This document shows, piece by piece, positions 47,756-56,212 of a DNA stretch of 64,000 nucleotides. The first letter of the stretch is position 1. Every line of letters starts with the position of its first letter. The notes below the pieces were generated by a model that saw only the letters and a program-made list of their open reading frames with translations, was not told where the DNA came from and ran no database searches. The DNA is from Euclidia mi (Eukaryota; Arthropoda; Insecta; Lepidoptera; Erebidae). The position numbers and the translations under genes were made by a program. The stretch is from contig OX123185.2 in the NCBI GenBank assembly GCA_944739405.2, forward strand, positions 9,917,840 through 9,981,839, in the 5' to 3' direction.

Positions 47756-48604
47756 TTATTTTTTTATTAATGTCTCTGTGATATCCATTACATCATCATA
47801 AGGCTCCTCAACCACATATTGTGCACTTAAGCAAGCCTCGTTTTTTTTATTTTTGTCTACATAATCTAATTCACGAATATCTATTTTAATTAGAAGACGT
47901 CCTTGCTTAGGACGATTTCTTCGAAAAATGTACGAATTTGCCGATGACGTTAATAAACTTTGGCGCTTTTTAGACGGTGCCAATTTTTTTGACGGTGTAG
48001 AAAAGTTTGGTTCAATGTATGTTATGCCATCGTCTTGAGTGGAGAAATATGGGCTAGTAACCTGTAAAAAAATAAATCACACATAAATATATAAAAATGT
48101 GGACGCGCACAATAAATGTTTATAAACATAAATACATTTTATGTAGTGCTTACCTGATCAGAGGATTTGTTCCGATGCTTTTCAAAACATTCATAATTTC
48201 CTTGAGAGTAAAAAAATGGCTTGTTTTTTAACTGTCTACCATTCTCTGCCAAAGCATTGTCCTGCAATATAATAACATAAAAAATATAAATGAAATGTTC
48301 ATAACTATATGAATTTAACTATGAGGAATAAAATAATATTTACTAACCTCTTGTATTTCTGTCTGGTCAACTTCGTCCAAAGGACTTGGGATTTGAGAAT
48401 CAACATTATCAAATACAAATCTGTTAAGTCCTCCAATGTTGAGAATGCTGGGGCTGTATGACATGATTCTGAAAATAAAACTAAAGTAAGATATCTAATT
48501 ATTCATATAATAATATAATATAATATTGTAATAACTAATAACATTAAAAACGTACTTACCAATAAAGCTTGATTTCTATGCTAGCAACAGGTCCTGTTTC
48601 GGCT
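47756..48604 (-). CDS. Spliced Polinton-borne gene of unknown function (176 aa, three coding exons)
   Basis: Exon model on the minus strand: 5'UTR exon ending at 48560; then 48468-48348 (ATG at 48464), 48261-48154, and 48061-47756 (TAA). Every intron has GT-AG borders: GTAAGTACG/TTTTCAG, GTTAGTAAA/ATTGCAG and GTAAGCACT/TTTACAG. All coding junctions are phase 0. The product starts MSYSPSILNIGGLNRFVF, has a Lys/Arg-rich middle (SKKLAPSKKRQSLL, FRRNRPKQGRLLIKIDI) and an acidic end. I do not recognise the family. The basic stretch suggests nuclear or nucleic-acid association. It diverges from the ATPase gene, sharing the 48605-48850 spacer. No stop codon breaks it. Confidence 0.75.
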
Positions 48605-48808
48605 GACTATGACAGCATAATGAAATAAGGAATGCAATTTTAAATCTGTATGATATTCAATACCAAATTAAATCAATTATTAAAAATATAATATTGTAAT
48701 ACGAGAATACAAAATTCCTAACTTTCTAGACCTGTTCAAACATGTTTAATGCTATTATTTATACTTTATGATATGTATATCTAATTTAGTGTTAAAGTTA
48801 TAGCTACC

Positions 48809-48840
48809 TATAAATATGCGTGTTAGACATTCATTACAGT
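48809..48840 (+). promoter_or_regulatory. Putative TATA + initiator promoter of the ATPase gene
   Basis: TATAAATA at 48809-48816, and ATTACAGT with its CAGT at 48837-48840, 29 bp further on. The ATG at 48851 follows by 12 bp. The same layout precedes four other genes of the element. Confidence 0.6.
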
Positions 48841-48850
48841 AATTGTCAAA

Positions 48851-49474
48851 ATGAAGTTGATCAAGCAACCCATATCTTTGAAAATTAATAATATAGATTT
48901 AAATGAAACTTCTCACCAGATCAGACATAGTCCTTTATTACCGAATACGATTTGATGTATAATGTGCGGTCCATCGAACTGTGGTAAAACAAACGTTATG
49001 ATTAGTTTGTTGTTACATGAAAATGGTCTAAAATTTAAAAATCTTTATCTTTGTTCCAAAACTTCATTTCAACCAAAGTATCGTTTCTTGAGTGAAGTAT
49101 TAGGAAGAGTCTCGCAGATTAACTTCTACAAATTTAGCGATGATAAAGAGGTAATTTCTCCGAGTGAAGCTTTAACAAATTCTGTGTTTATTTTTGATGA
49201 TGTTGCGTGTGAAAATCAAGTTAATATTCGCAATTATTTTTGTATGGGTAGACATAAACAAATAGATTGTTTCTATTTATCTCAAACCTATTCCAAAATT
49301 CCAAAACAACTGTTGCGTGACAATGTGAATTTTCTTATTATATTCAAACAAGATGATGTGAATTTAAAACATATTTATGAAGAGCATGTTACTTCTGATT
49401 TACAGTGGAAAGAGTTTAGAAATATTTGTCAAACTGTTTGGAGTAAACCTTATAATTTTCTTCTTATTAATTAA
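48851..49474 (+). pseudogene. Polinton packaging ATPase (HerA/FtsK, A32-like), one nonsense codon
   Basis: The frame opens at ATG 48851, hits TGA at 48953-48955, and resumes in frame. From the Met at 48962 it runs 170 residues to TAA at 49474. Walker A GPSNCGKT lies at residues 3-10 of that segment, Walker B FIFDD at 76-80, GRHK near 96 and SQTY at 107-110. This enzyme family pumps DNA into icosahedral capsids. The stop falls just before Walker A, so the intact frame upstream carries the conserved N-terminus. A CGA-to-TGA change is a plausible cause. An ATTAAA poly(A) signal variant lies at about 49485. Internal initiation at 48962 could still make the ATPase core. Confidence 0.88.
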
Positions 49475-49550
49475 GAATCGTCATTAAATAATGGAAGGTA
49501 CAGACAGAACTTTGATATGTTTTTTAAATTTGACTGACTGTTTATATGTG

Positions 49551-49589
49551 TATATATATAAGTAATTAACATGGCAAATCAAATTCAGT
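49551..49589 (+). promoter_or_regulatory. Putative promoter of the 305-aa gene
   Basis: TATATATATAAG at 49551-49562 and ATTCAGTATAAT with TCAGT at 49585-49589. The ATG at 49633 follows by 43 bp. ATTCAGTATAAT recurs exactly before the integrase. Confidence 0.65.
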
Positions 49590-49632
49590 ATAATTTGTTC
49601 TTTAGCTGAATACAGTTGTTAATAAGTATAAC

Positions 49633-50550
49633 ATGGAGAAAAATATTAAAATAGAATTAATGAAGTCTGTAGACTCCATAAAGAATAAAATAATACAAAT
49701 GAAAAACCAGGAACACTCTACGAACTTATCACTTGAAAAAATGTTAAAACCTGTCACAGATCCGCTTAAAACTCTAGTTGATTCAAATAAAACATTAGAA
49801 AAAATACAAAATTTTGAGAATACACACTCTAATTTTGAAGACGTGGAATTAGGTGACATTAATACTAGCTCATCTACTAAGTTTGAAGAATGCTATGACC
49901 CAGAACTGAATTCTGTACTGAACGTTAAAAAGCCTCCCCAGACGGAATTACCGGATGATTTAGAAATATCATTAGAGGGTCGTGATATCCATGATATTTA
50001 TGACCTAAACATACCATTTGGAATAAGGAGTGAAAACAAAAAAATATTAATGGGTAATTCAATAGTTTCGTTTTCTAAAATAGATAGTGCAAATAATGAT
50101 AATACCATTTTAATTAAAGTTGGTGACAAAAGCTTCAATTTAACCCCTGGTTTAAAAGAACTTTCACTTCGAAGAAAACCTGATTTGAAACAAATATCGA
50201 GCAAAGATAAACTTGTCTATAAAGATATGTTGCATTATACAAATGCACATAAGAGAGATTTCAATCCTAATGGGCAAATAAGAGGCGATAAAGGTATAAA
50301 ATATCGTGAAATAATCAAACCATTGTTTTCTGAATCGTCAAACAATAATATTGTCACTAAATTTGGAGGAAGCTTACCAACGTTAAAGAAATACAAAAAT
50401 AGTACTGACTTGGTATATTGGGACGATCCTAACGAACTGGTTGAAAGATTGAAACTATTAATTGCTTCCCGAGATGCTGGTAATACAAATCATGATAATG
50501 AAATTTTATCAATAATCGAAGAGTTAAAAGAAGCTGACATAATTAAATAA
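49633..50550 (+). CDS. Conserved Polinton protein of unknown function (305 aa)
   Basis: An intact frame. The N-terminal third is charged and helical-looking (ELMKSVDSIKNKIIQMKNQE), suggesting coiled coil. The C-terminal part holds VYWDDPNELVERLKLLIASR followed by GNTNHDNEILSIIEEL, a motif I recall from many arthropod Polinton-like ORFs. No enzyme motif is visible. Its place between ATPase and integrase suggests a virion-core or genome-associated role, which is inference. The stop codon overlaps AATAAA at 50549-50554, which in turn overlaps the TATA-like box of the integrase. Confidence 0.85.
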   Translation: MEKNIKIELMKSVDSIKNKIIQMKNQEHSTNLSLEKMLKPVTDPLKTLVDSNKTLEKIQNFENTHSNFEDVELGDINTSSSTKFEECYDPELNSVLNVKKPPQTELPDDLEISLEGRDIHDIYDLNIPFGIRSENKKILMGNSIVSFSKIDSANNDNTILIKVGDKSFNLTPGLKELSLRRKPDLKQISSKDKLVYKDMLHYTNAHKRDFNPNGQIRGDKGIKYREIIKPLFSESSNNNIVTKFGGSLPTLKKYKNSTDLVYWDDPNELVERLKLLIASRDAGNTNHDNEILSIIEELKEADIIK

Positions 50551-50583
50551 TAAATAGTCCTAATAATATGCTTTTTATTCAGT
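50551..50583 (+). promoter_or_regulatory. Putative promoter of the integrase gene
   Basis: TAAATAG at 50551-50557 and ATTCAGTATAAT with TCAGT at 50579-50583. The ATG at 50628 follows by 44 bp. Confidence 0.6.
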
Positions 50584-50627
50584 ATAATAGCAGAATTCGA
50601 GACAAACATACCTACTGAGTTGTGAAC

Positions 50628-51557
50628 ATGAGCAAAGCTGACGTGGTAAACGAAATTCATAAAAATGCGAGAGTGAACTATCCGCGAAGACATGTTGTAA
50701 TGAGAGATATAGATGACTTGTGGCAAGCAGACTTAATTGATTTGCAATCAATTTCAAAAGAAAATAAAAATTATAGATATATTCTTACCGTTATTGATTC
50801 ATTTTCGAAATATGCTTGGGCCTTTCCTATGAGAAGTAAAAGCAAAGAAGATATGTATAACTCTTTCAAAACTTTGTTGGATAAAGGGCGTGTTCCTAAA
50901 AATCTGCAAACCGATAATGGAACAGAATTTTGTAATAACAAATTTCAGAAGCTTATGAAATCGTTTCATATTAACCATTATTCAACCTTCTCAACAAAAA
51001 AAGCTTCAATAGTCGAACGATTTATCAGAACATTGAAATCTAAAATCTATAAGGAATTTAGTTTAAAAGGCAATTAAAATTGGGTAAATAATACCCTCAA
51101 TGATGTTATTTACAAATACAATCACACTCACCATCGCACTAGTAATGAAATCCCTGCTAATGTGAACAATATGAATAAAAAACTGATATTAGAAAGGTAT
51201 TTAAAGTTGCCAAAAAATTATAATTTAAAAAGCAAGTACAAAGTAGGTGATTATGTGCGTATCAGTAAATACAAAGGTACATTTGAAAAAGGTTATACTC
51301 CCAACTGGTCAACAGAAATATTTAAAATTCGTAAAATACAAAATACAACTCCTATAACTTACTTAATTGAAGACACTATCAGAGGTCTGCCTATTTTAGG
51401 AGCATTTTATTCACAAGAACTTCAAAAAACAAAACATCCCAATATATATCTAGTCGAGAAAGTTCTTAGAAGAAAAGGTAACAGGGTTTTAGTAAAATGG
51501 TTAGGTTTGTCTTCAGCTGAAAGCAGTTGGATTGATAAATCGAATGTAATATTATAA
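50628..51557 (+). pseudogene. Polinton retrovirus-like integrase with chromodomain, one nonsense codon
   Basis: From ATG 50628 the frame runs 149 residues to TAA at 51075-51077 and continues in the same frame to 51557. The rve core shows WQADLID (Asp35), TDNGTEF (Asp96) and SIVERF (Glu130), followed by RTLKSKIY. The part after the stop carries the HTHHRT-type region, an SH3-like segment (YKVGDYVRISKYKG) and a C-terminal chromodomain (YLVEKVLRRKGNRVLVKW, SSWIDKSNV). It catalyses insertion of the linear element into chromosomes; the chromodomain may steer it to chromatin. The catalytic triad lies before the stop, so a truncated protein would lack the C-terminal domains. AATAAA overlaps the terminal stop. 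Confidence 0.92.
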
Positions 51558-51591
51558 ATAAAATAACGTTAACAAACTCGAATCACATAAC

Positions 51592-51625
51592 TATTTATTA
51601 AAGTATTCAAACCGGAATCATCAGT
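51592..51625 (+). promoter_or_regulatory. Putative promoter of the PLA2-protease unit
   Basis: TATTTATT at 51592-51599, TCAGT at 51621-51625 and ATG at 51632, implying a very short leader of about 9 nt. Confidence 0.55.
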
Positions 51626-51631
51626 CTTATA

Positions 51632-52408
51632 ATGTGTTTTGGAGAGAGTAGTCTTCTCAATTGGCTTATTAATAATTTACCATTTGAATTACACTTACCA
51701 GGATATATTTACTGTGGCCCAGGTACTAAATTAATAAAAAGACTAACAAAAGGAGATAACGGCGTAAATAAGTTGGAAGAATACTGCAAAGATCACGATA
51801 TTGCATATCACAAGTCATCAAACTTAAAGGATCGACATAAGGCTGATTTAATTTTGTTAAAAATGGCGAAAGAGCGAGCGGTTGCTTCCGATGCCAGTAT
51901 AGCTGAAAAACTCGCGGCACGCTTAGTAAGTAAGGCTATGTCAGCAAAAATTAAAACTGGTTCTGGTTTGGACAAAAAGCCTTCTCCAAAAATTACACCT
52001 GGAAAAGGGTTAAAAAGTAAATTAAAATCTGTTATTACAAAAGCAAAAAGGCATATCAAAAAATTAAAACCTAAGAGCAAGAAAATGGCAATAGAATTAG
52101 CTATTGCCGCTACTAGAGAATTGGCTGATGATTCATCGATTAAGCTCCCTCGCGTTATTCATATTCCAAAAACTGGGGGAGTATTACCTTTGATTCCTAT
52201 TTTTGCGGGATTATCAGCTGCGGGAGCTTTAGCAGGCGGTGCAGCTGGTATTGCTAAAACCATAAATGAATTCAAAATGGCTAAAAATCTGTATGAAGAA
52301 TCGAGAAGACATAATGAAAAAATGGAAGCTCTATGTATTGGGAAAGGACTACACCTTAAACCACATAAAGGCGGCCTTGGAATTTTCGTATCAAAAGAAA
52401 AAAACTAA
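51632..52408 (+). CDS. Virion-type protein with phospholipase A2 domain (258 aa)
   Basis: Residues 27-31 YCGPG form a Ca-binding loop and CKDHDIAY (His55-Asp56) is the catalytic motif, followed by Asp72 in HKADLILL. This is the compact PLA2 fold of parvovirus VP1 proteins. A Lys-rich middle (LKSKLKSVITKAKRHIKKLK) could bind DNA or target the nucleus. Near 185-212 comes a Gly/Ala-rich hydrophobic segment (FAGLSAAGALAGGAAGIAK) that could insert in membranes, then a basic tail with KGGLGIF, which resembles an adenain cleavage site. In related viruses such proteins help breach endosomal membranes during entry; here that is inferred. The frame is intact. It ends in a -1 frameshift-type sequence leading into the protease frame. 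Confidence 0.85.
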   Translation: MCFGESSLLNWLINNLPFELHLPGYIYCGPGTKLIKRLTKGDNGVNKLEEYCKDHDIAYHKSSNLKDRHKADLILLKMAKERAVASDASIAEKLAARLVSKAMSAKIKTGSGLDKKPSPKITPGKGLKSKLKSVITKAKRHIKKLKPKSKKMAIELAIAATRELADDSSIKLPRVIHIPKTGGVLPLIPIFAGLSAAGALAGGAAGIAKTINEFKMAKNLYEESRRHNEKMEALCIGKGLHLKPHKGGLGIFVSKEKN

Positions 52409-52425
52409 GATATCGGCTACCCAAA
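52399..52425 (+). promoter_or_regulatory. Putative -1 ribosomal frameshift site linking PLA2 and protease
   Basis: In the PLA2 frame the codons GAA AAA AAC TAA form the canonical slippery heptamer A AAA AAC (52399-52405) followed at once by the stop. A -1 shift enters exactly the protease frame, which is open from 52369 and has no ATG before the conserved protease N-terminus. A small hairpin is possible at 52415-52430 (GG, 3-nt bulge, CCC, AAAC loop, GGG, CC), 9 nt after the heptamer. Confidence 0.65.
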
Positions 52426-52779
52426 CGGGCCTTAACTAACTTTGACATTTTAAAATACGGGAATAGAATTCCTTATTTTAGAGGTGTCTTTATGAGAGAT
52501 GAGCTCCCTAAATGTCCTTATAAAAAAGAATGTGGAGTTATTAATTTGGATAGTTCAAAAAATCCTGGTTCTCATTGGGTAGCCTATGCAAAATATAATG
52601 ATTATGTTGAGTATTTTGACAGTTATGGAAATCTTAAACCTCCGAAGGAATTTATAAAATATGTAGGTTCTAACATTCAATATAATTATGAAAATATACA
52701 ACGTAATCACCCCTTCAATTGTGGACATTTATGTTTAAATTTCTTAAAGAATTTTTGGTATAATCATGAAATAAAATAA
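52409..52779 (+). CDS. Adenain-type cysteine protease
   Basis: The catalytic set is GSHWVAY (His), VEYFDSYG (Asp) and, near the end, IQRNHPFNCGHLC, with Gln seven residues before the Cys as in adenovirus protease. The first ATG in frame is 52492, but the family's N-terminal segment (LTNFDILKY and YFRGVFMRDE) is already readable from 52432 with no start codon. I therefore infer translation as a -1 frameshift extension of the PLA2 ORF. The enzyme matures capsid and core precursors. No internal stop breaks it. Two AATAAA signals (52770-52775, 52775-52780) overlap the stop codon. Confidence 0.88.
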
Positions 52780-52804
52780 AAAGGATCATCTAAAAGAGTT
52801 CAGT
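52772..52804 (+). promoter_or_regulatory. Putative promoter of the penton-capsid unit
   Basis: TAAAATAAAA at 52772-52781 and GTTCAGTATG with TCAGT at 52800-52804. The ATG at 52813 follows by 8 bp. The TATA-like box overlaps the protease stop and poly(A) signal. Confidence 0.55.
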
Positions 52805-52812
52805 ATGCAAGC

Positions 52813-53226
52813 ATGTCTACTACGGTTACCATCTCTGGAAATAAATCGGAACTGATTTCGTATTTTCAACCACCTTTTCATTTATCTGATCAGTACGAGT
52901 GCGGTTTACTATACTTTTCAGTATTAAAAACAAGACCGAATGTGCCCGTTAATAACAGCAGTTTAACAGCTGTTATCAGAATTGAATGTGATCTTGTAAA
53001 CGGTTCATACTGCAACGGATTACCGACTCATTTTATTCATGAATTTATATCTGATACTGCTCCAAGTCACGGCTACATAGAAATACCTCAGAACGTTATT
53101 TACTTTCCAGTTAACAAAAATATAATTTCATCCATATCTGTTAGGATTGTAGATCAGTTTGGTTACCGTATTGACTTTGGTGAAGAAAATATTCAATTAC
53201 GTCTTCATTTAAGAAAAGCAAAATGA
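52813..53226 (+). CDS. Minor capsid (penton) protein
   Basis: 137 residues, starting MSTTVTISGNKSELISYFQP followed by PFHLSDQYECGLLYF and ending in LRLHLRKAK. The SGN...PP..L...YECGL pattern and beta-rich character fit the single jelly-roll penton of Polintons and adintoviruses. It forms capsid vertices together with the double jelly-roll capsid protein. Frame intact. Its TGA stop (53224-53226) overlaps the ATG of the next ORF in the sequence ATGA. Confidence 0.8.
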   Translation: MSTTVTISGNKSELISYFQPPFHLSDQYECGLLYFSVLKTRPNVPVNNSSLTAVIRIECDLVNGSYCNGLPTHFIHEFISDTAPSHGYIEIPQNVIYFPVNKNIISSISVRIVDQFGYRIDFGEENIQLRLHLRKAK

Positions 53227-53369
53227 TAGTATATTATAAAAACCCTTCAGTGAAAATAAAACGTCCTATTCCGTCAACAACCATAAAGGTGCACAGACGT
53301 AAGAAAAACGTGAAGAAATTGACTAAATCAAATAAAGATTTTCTTAAAGCTTTAGGGTTTAAAGTATGA
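53223..53369 (+). CDS. Small basic protein (48 aa)
   Basis: It begins MIVYYKNPSVKIKRP, has HRRKKNVKKLTKS in the middle and ends FLKALGFKV. Too short for normal ORF lists. Its start overlaps the penton stop and its stop overlaps the capsid start, both as ATGA. A short basic ORF ending in FL-LG-V occurs next to the capsid gene in other Polinton-like elements, as I recall. The many Lys/Arg suggest a DNA-binding core peptide (inference). Confidence 0.75.
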   Translation: MIVYYKNPSVKIKRPIPSTTIKVHRRKKNVKKLTKSNKDFLKALGFKV

Positions 53370-54572
53370 GTATACTACAGATTACCGACTTACCACACTT
53401 TGATAGTTCGATCGAAAGTTATGAAATCCATTCATACAATCCCTACAATAACAGTTTTAAAGAAAACTATGAAATCAGAATCCCCATACACCAGCAAGAT
53501 ATATACGTGCTACCATCAGCCAGTTCCATCTACATCGAAGGTCAAGTAAAGCTGTTCGGTAAGGATGGGCATCAGATCAAGAAAGCTGTTACGTTTACTA
53601 ATAACCCTGTTATGTACTTGTTCCAAGACATCAGGTACGAAATGAATGGAATTGAAATAGACCGTATAAAAAATTCTGGAATAACATCAACAATAAAGTC
53701 ATACATCCCATTTAATGAAGCAGAAAGTAAAGTTTCTGCATTATGGGGTTGGAATTTAAACGGTTTCCAAAGTGATGGACATTTTAGCGTTGTGGTGTCC
53801 TTAAATAAGATTTTAGGGTTTGCAGAGGATTACAATAAAATTGTGATAAATTGTAAACACGAACTTATATTAAATAGGAGTAATTCTAACTTAAATAGTA
53901 TTATTCTTACTGATGAAGTCGTTCAGCTTCAAATAGATATACAGAGAATTCAATGGAGAGTACCACATATAAAAGTTTCCGATCGAGAACGTTTAATACT
54001 TTTAAGGCACTTAGAAAGAGATAAACCTATTCAGATGGCCTTTAAAAAATTGGGATTTATATGAGTATCCTTTACTACCTAAAACCACAAAGCATTCTTG
54101 GTCAGTAAAGACTGCTTCTCAATTAGAAAAGCCTCGGTATGTCATTTTTTGCTTGCAAACTAATAGAAAAAATAATAGAACTAAAGACAGTTCGGTATTT
54201 GATCATTGTGAGGTGACAAATGTTACGCTCTTTTTAAATTCGCAATATTATCCTTATGAGCCTTTATCTTTAAAGTTTTGTGAGAACAAATATAGTATAT
54301 TATATGAAATGTATGTGAAATTTCGCCAGTCGTATTACAACTCTCCGGTAGAACCCTTGCTTGATCTGCAGGATTTCAAAGAAAAGGCCCCAGTCTTCAT
54401 CTTAGACTGCTCGAGGCAAAACGATAGTTTAAAAACTGGTCCAGTGGATGTAAGATTGGAATTTGAATGTTCAACACAAATACCAGATAAGACAACTGCA
54501 TACTGTTTGATTATAAACGACCGACTTGTGGAATACAAACCTCTGAGCAACATCGTGCGTAGATTATCATGA
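53366..54572 (+). pseudogene. Major capsid protein (double jelly-roll), one frameshift
   Basis: 53366-54064 reads 232 residues (LQITDLPHFDSSIESYEIH, FTNNPVMYLFQDIRYEMNG, and later QIDIQRIQWRVPHIKV). At about 54058-54064 the frame breaks. The downstream frame is open from just after the break to 54572 and ends YCLIINDRLVEYKPLSNIV. Total length of about 400 residues fits a Polinton hexon-like capsid protein. A single-base indel explains the break. The stop at 54570-54572 overlaps the next ATG as ATGA. Confidence 0.85.
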
Positions 54573-55030
54573 CTGCTATTGTAGACATCCAAGGCTTTAA
54601 AACAGAAGCAAATGAATTTATAATAAAAGAAATTGCTATATGGTGTAATCAAAGCCTGCAAGTGTTTTTAATCAAACCGCCATTTCCTTTTTACGATTTG
54701 ACTAAATCGGAAAGACAACAAGTTTGCTGGATTGAGCGTAATAGAAAAATATACTGGAGCGAAGGATTTATACCTTACTCAAATTATCAATATTTAGTTT
54801 TAGATATCTTAAAAGATAAGTCTGTTTTCGTTAAAGGTCTTGAAAAAGTGTCATGGTTGAAAAATATTTTAAATAGTGTTAATGTAATTAATTTAGAAGA
54901 TAAAGGTTGTCCTAATTTGTTAACCCTATATGATCGCTATAAATATTCCGGAGATTTGTACAGTTGTATCTATCATGACTCAATAATGTGCATTAAAAAA
55001 TGTTATGTGCTTAAAAAAATGGTGCTTTGA
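54569..55030 (+). CDS. Conserved Polinton terminal protein, unknown function (153 aa)
   Basis: It starts MTAIVDIQGFKTEANEF and continues with LIKPPFPFYDLTKSERQQV, VCWIERNRKIYW, GLEKVSWLKNIL and HDSIMCIKKCYVLKK. It is the intact-N-terminus relative of the inverted copy at 47038-47520. Its last codons differ from that copy (CIKKCYVLKKMVL versus CALKNVLCLKKWC), suggesting a small compensated frame slip near 54985-55015. AATAAA lies at 55032-55037. No certain fold; an RNase H-like nuclease is possible from the Asp and His-Asp motifs. It ends the penton-capsid unit. Confidence 0.75.
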   Translation: MTAIVDIQGFKTEANEFIIKEIAIWCNQSLQVFLIKPPFPFYDLTKSERQQVCWIERNRKIYWSEGFIPYSNYQYLVLDILKDKSVFVKGLEKVSWLKNILNSVNVINLEDKGCPNLLTLYDRYKYSGDLYSCIYHDSIMCIKKCYVLKKMVL

Positions 55031-55286
55031 TAATAAACTTTTTTAAAAAGATACAATATGGATTGTTTCATTTTACTTAATCGTTTCCTATACTCACTAA
55101 CATACCCATTTAGTTTTAATATATACTATGATTGGAATATTACATGAATTGATACACATTCATAAGTACAATAAAAAACTCAGCAAAGAGAACAGTTACA
55201 TTGGTCACTAAGACAAGGAGTTAAATTCCTAACCTGAAAACCTTAGGTGTTATTATTCTAAGCTGAAAACATTATGTTAATAATCT

Positions 55287-55377
55287 ATATCGTGAATAAA
55301 ACGGATCGCAGATAACAAAAGTAGGTATTATTGGAGGCGTCGCAGAAGTCAGAACACATTTATATTAATCGATCGAA
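55287..55377. repeat. Extra copy of the Polinton subterminal sequence
   Basis: TATATCGTGAATAAAACGG, GATCGCAGATAACA and ACACATTTATATTAATCGAT match 57263-57369, next to the real right terminus, but no hairpin follows. Confidence 0.75.
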
Positions 55378-55513
55378 CACTACACGTGCAGTCAATCTGC
55401 TTTATCTCGATACGTCCGCATCACCTGGAATCCGAGTGACCGTGGGTTCAAGTTCCATGTAGACGAAGTCAGAGGCAAAAGCTAGTTGTGGATAAAACAA
55501 TTATATAATTCAT

Positions 55514-55740
55514 AAGTACATACATTCATAGTCTTATGCCTGTAACCCTGAAGAGGTAGGCAAAGGTGTATTACTACACCCACTTTTCGCCAGATATATT
55601 TAAGTCCCACGTAATAGGGAGGCGAGCCTATTGCCGTACCGGGCACATTTCTAGACTTCATGCTGTTACTGAGAATTTCCTAACAGAAAAACCCAATAAC
55701 ACTTTGGCCGACCCGGGAATCGAACCCGGGAGCCACCCGA
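55514..55740 (-). mobile_element. tRNA-derived SINE inserted in the Polinton right arm
   Basis: Reversed head with box B (CGGGAATCGAACCCGGGAGC) and full body of the 5096 family (AAGTCCCACGTAATAGGGAG, GCCTATTGCCGTACCGGGC). It shows post-insertion retrotransposition into the element. Confidence 0.8.
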
Positions 55741-55861
55741 TCCTACTTTCAACATTGTTAAGATTTTGCATTCATTCATTAAAATTATCAACGAGCTGTG
55801 CAAAGATAACAGTATGTACATATAAATTATTATGAATGCATCGCTGTGCCCGAGCCGCACT

Positions 55862-56075
55862 GAGCGCGTCGAACGAACTTGAGAATGTTGTTTATATTAT
55901 GTCATCCCAAGTAAAAACATTGTTACTATACTACCAGTATTACGATGCATCGATGAATGAAATAATATTATACTTCTAATGCCAACCGTCCGTATCGCAG
56001 ATCATGTTAGTAGTGTGATTTTTGGGGCGCTCTGCATTGCGAACGGAGCGAAGCGAGGTGAGTGATGCAGTAAGC
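55862..56075. repeat. Second partial copy of the Polinton right-end sequence
   Basis: GCGTCGAACGAACTTGAGAA, CGATGAATGAAATAATATTA and the GGGGCGCTCTGCATTGCG segment parallel 57137-57345 and a degenerate terminus. Confidence 0.65.
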
Positions 56076-56212
56076 AAATGAATTTATACTAAAAGAAATA
56101 GCTGCATGGTGTAATAAAAACCTACAAGTGTTTTTAATCAAACCACCATTTCCTTTTTACGATTTGACTAAATCAGAAAGACGGCAGGTTTGCTGGATTG
56201 AATGCCTGTAGT
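56076..56212 (+). pseudogene. Third, truncated copy of the terminal conserved gene
   Basis: Reads NEFILKEIAAWCNKNLQVF, LIKPPFPFYDLTKSERRQV and CWIE, then leaves homology. It is closer to the left inverted copy (47038-47520) than to 54569-55030, as expected for the partner arm of a once longer terminal inverted repeat. Confidence 0.8.
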
